Of a DNA stretch of 7,769 nucleotides, positions 6,428-7,769 are shown one piece after another (the stretch's first letter is position 1; each line of letters begins with the position of its first letter). The notes under the pieces are model-generated. The model saw only the letters and a program-made list of their open reading frames with translations. It did not search any database and had not been told where the DNA came from. The DNA lies in the NCBI GenBank assembly GCA_011773795.1, contig WVWW01000316.1:1-7769 (forward strand). The letters are read 5' to 3'. Source of the DNA: Acidobacteriota bacterium. Lineage in GTDB: Bacteria; Acidobacteriota; Polarisedimenticolia; Polarisedimenticolales; Polarisedimenticolaceae. Position numbers and translations under genes: made by a program.

Positions 6428-7727
6428 CCGTCTGGGCGGACAGCTCTGGGCGGCCGCAGCCGAAGACGGCCGCATCGTCGAGATCCATCATGAATGGCCC
6501 GCGAAGCGGACGGCCGCGATCGGCTCGATCCATCTCGCCAAGGTGCGCCGTGTCGTGACCCAACTGGAAGCGGCGTTCGTCTCGCTGGCGGGCGGCTGCG
6601 AGGCCTACCTCGAGGGCGACGACCTCCCGGGCGAGGGCACTCCCGCGCACAAGCTGGCCGCCTTGCGGCCCGGCGAACCGCTCGTCGTGCAGGTGCGCCG
6701 CGAAGCCTTCGGCGACAAGCGTGCGCGGGTCAGCGCGAAACCGGAGCTCACCGGCACGTTCATGAGCGTCCGCCCGCAAGGTCAGGGGGTGGCGGTCTCG
6801 CGCCGGATCGAGGAGCGTGCCGAGCGGGACCGGCTGGCCGACTGGGCCCGTCGCTCGGGAGGCCGGGTCCTGTTGCGCACGGCGGCCGCGGGCGTGGACG
6901 AACGAGCCCTGGAGGAGGAGCACGAGACGCTCGTGCGGCAGTCCGAGAGGCTCGCCGCGGCGGCCCGCGAAAGGCGGCCACCGGAATGCCTCGATCCGGG
7001 ACCCGCGCTGATCGAGCGCCTGATCCGGGACTACGCCGGCAGGGGGCTCCAACGCGTGGTGGTCGAGACCGACGCGGATGTCGCCGCGGCCGGCCTGACG
7101 ATCGGGACGCGCACCCGTGTCGACCGGCACGACGGGCCGGCGGCGTTGATCCACGCCTCGGGGCTGTGGAAGACGAGTCGGCGGGCGCTGGATTCGCACG
7201 TGCGACTCGGCTCCGGAGCGACCCTGGCGATCGAATCGACGGAGGCGCTGTGGGCCATCGATGTCAACGCCGCCGCGGTGCGCGCGAGGGGCGCCCGGCG
7301 CCTCGAGACCGCGGCGATCAATACCGAGGCCGCGCAACGGATCGCCGCCGAGATTCGCCTGCGCGACATCGCGGGCACGATCCTGATCGACTTCCTCGAG
7401 CCGGCCGACCGTGCGGAACGGGAGCTGGTCGCGAACCGTTTGCGCGAAGCTCTGCGGTTCGACCGGCGCTACCTCCGCGTCGGCGGGTGGACGCGTCTCG
7501 GTCTCTGCGAGCTGGCCCGGCGGCGTGTCGGCCCGGGTTTGCTCGAGCGGCTCGGTCCGCCGGGGAATCCGACGCCCTGGGGCGCCGCGGCGGAGATCCT
7601 GGCACAGCACGTCGAGAATCCGAGACCCGGCCGAGTGGTGAGCGTTGACGACCGCACCGCTGCCGCGCTGCGCGCGTCGATCGAGACGTCGGAAAGACCG
7701 CTCGACCTGAAGATCGAGGTTCGCTAG
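6405..7727 (+). CDS. rng: Ribonuclease E/G family endoribonuclease, short form without zinc-link
   Basis: RNase E/G enzymes cut single-stranded RNA in rRNA maturation and mRNA decay. The product is 440 residues, shorter than E. coli RNase G (489) and without the long RNase E tail. By eye it aligns with E. coli RNase E: an S1-like region at about 35-110 with Phe58, Tyr68 and Lys105 matching RNA-contacting Phe57, Phe67 and Lys112; the 5'-monophosphate sensor pair Arg158-Thr159 in LLRTAAAG; and the DNase I-like core with TEALWAIDVN (Asp286, Asn288) and ILIDFLEP (Asp329), matching metal-binding Asp303, Asn305 and Asp346. The Asp-Asp spacing of 43 is the same as in E. coli. The CPxC zinc-link is missing, while the small domain after it (about 390-440) remains. 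ATG at 6405 gives a normal family N-terminus (MVSELWFS) but overlaps the previous gene by 23 bp and lacks a clear ribosome site. The symbol rng is by family and may not imply identical function. Confidence 0.87.
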   Translation: MVSELWFSRLGGQLWAAAAEDGRIVEIHHEWPAKRTAAIGSIHLAKVRRVVTQLEAAFVSLAGGCEAYLEGDDLPGEGTPAHKLAALRPGEPLVVQVRREAFGDKRARVSAKPELTGTFMSVRPQGQGVAVSRRIEERAERDRLADWARRSGGRVLLRTAAAGVDERALEEEHETLVRQSERLAAAARERRPPECLDPGPALIERLIRDYAGRGLQRVVVETDADVAAAGLTIGTRTRVDRHDGPAALIHASGLWKTSRRALDSHVRLGSGATLAIESTEALWAIDVNAAAVRARGARRLETAAINTEAAQRIAAEIRLRDIAGTILIDFLEPADRAERELVANRLREALRFDRRYLRVGGWTRLGLCELARRRVGPGLLERLGPPGNPTPWGAAAEILAQHVENPRPGRVVSVDDRTAAALRASIETSERPLDLKIEVR

Positions 7728-7769
7728 CTCCGCGGGATCGCCGCGCGCAACGCCAGGCGGGCGGCTCGT
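7728..7769 (+). other. Unassigned right edge of the window
   Basis: These 42 bases follow the RNase stop codon. They are very GC-rich and hold no start codon with a recognisable ribosome site. From neighbourhoods in other bacteria, rplU and rpmA (ribosomal proteins L21 and L27) could lie beyond, but nothing here proves it. Confidence 0.3.

Noticed and set aside
7740..7765. Inverted repeat GCCGCGCG / CGGGCGGC with a 10-base loop after the RNase gene, as a possible terminator
   Set aside because: The stem has a G-G mismatch and no T-run follows. Stems like this arise readily by chance in DNA this GC-rich, and the window ends directly after it.

Overview
This is a compact, GC-rich bacterial window with every gene on the + strand. 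It carries the end of a cell-elongation (elongasome) gene cluster followed by a two-gene radical SAM / ribonuclease unit. Nothing in it identifies the species. MreC, MreD, PBP2, RodA, a fused B12-binding-type radical SAM protein and an RNase E/G homologue in this order, with high GC, fit a deep-branching diderm such as an Acidobacteriota- or Deltaproteobacteria-like lineage better than an enteric bacterium. That placement is inference and weak. No mobile element, CRISPR array, rRNA or tRNA gene was seen, and codon and base use look even throughout.

Region 1 (1-3681) is mreC (3' end only), mreD, mrdA (PBP2) and rodA. The stop and start codons overlap at every junction (4, 1 and 26 bp), so this is almost certainly one transcript with coupled translation. 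MreC and MreD are the membrane scaffold of the rod complex, RodA is the SEDS glycan polymerase, and PBP2 is its partner transpeptidase. Together they build the lateral cell wall. mreB is expected just left of the window.

Region 2 (3682-3739) is the only real intergenic gap, 58 bp. It holds a possible ribosome binding site and a weak promoter-like element.

Region 3 (3740-7727) encodes an 895-residue protein that joins a B12-binding-like domain, a radical SAM core and the 'radical SAM-linked' domain (DUF2344 / TIGR03936 type). A 440-residue RNase E/G family protein follows, overlapping it by 23 bp. In many bacteria these families sit next to each other and just before the genes for ribosomal proteins L21 and L27, so rplU-rpmA may lie to the right. 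The last 42 bases hold no recognisable gene.

The window is mostly conserved housekeeping. Three things deserve a closer look. PBP2 has a Cys-Cys-His-Cys arrangement that matches the spacing of a zinc site known in Acinetobacter PBP2. The RNase keeps its catalytic aspartates at exactly the E. coli spacing but has lost the CPxC zinc-link. The radical SAM fusion has unknown function and carries a second cysteine cluster. No wholly new system was found.
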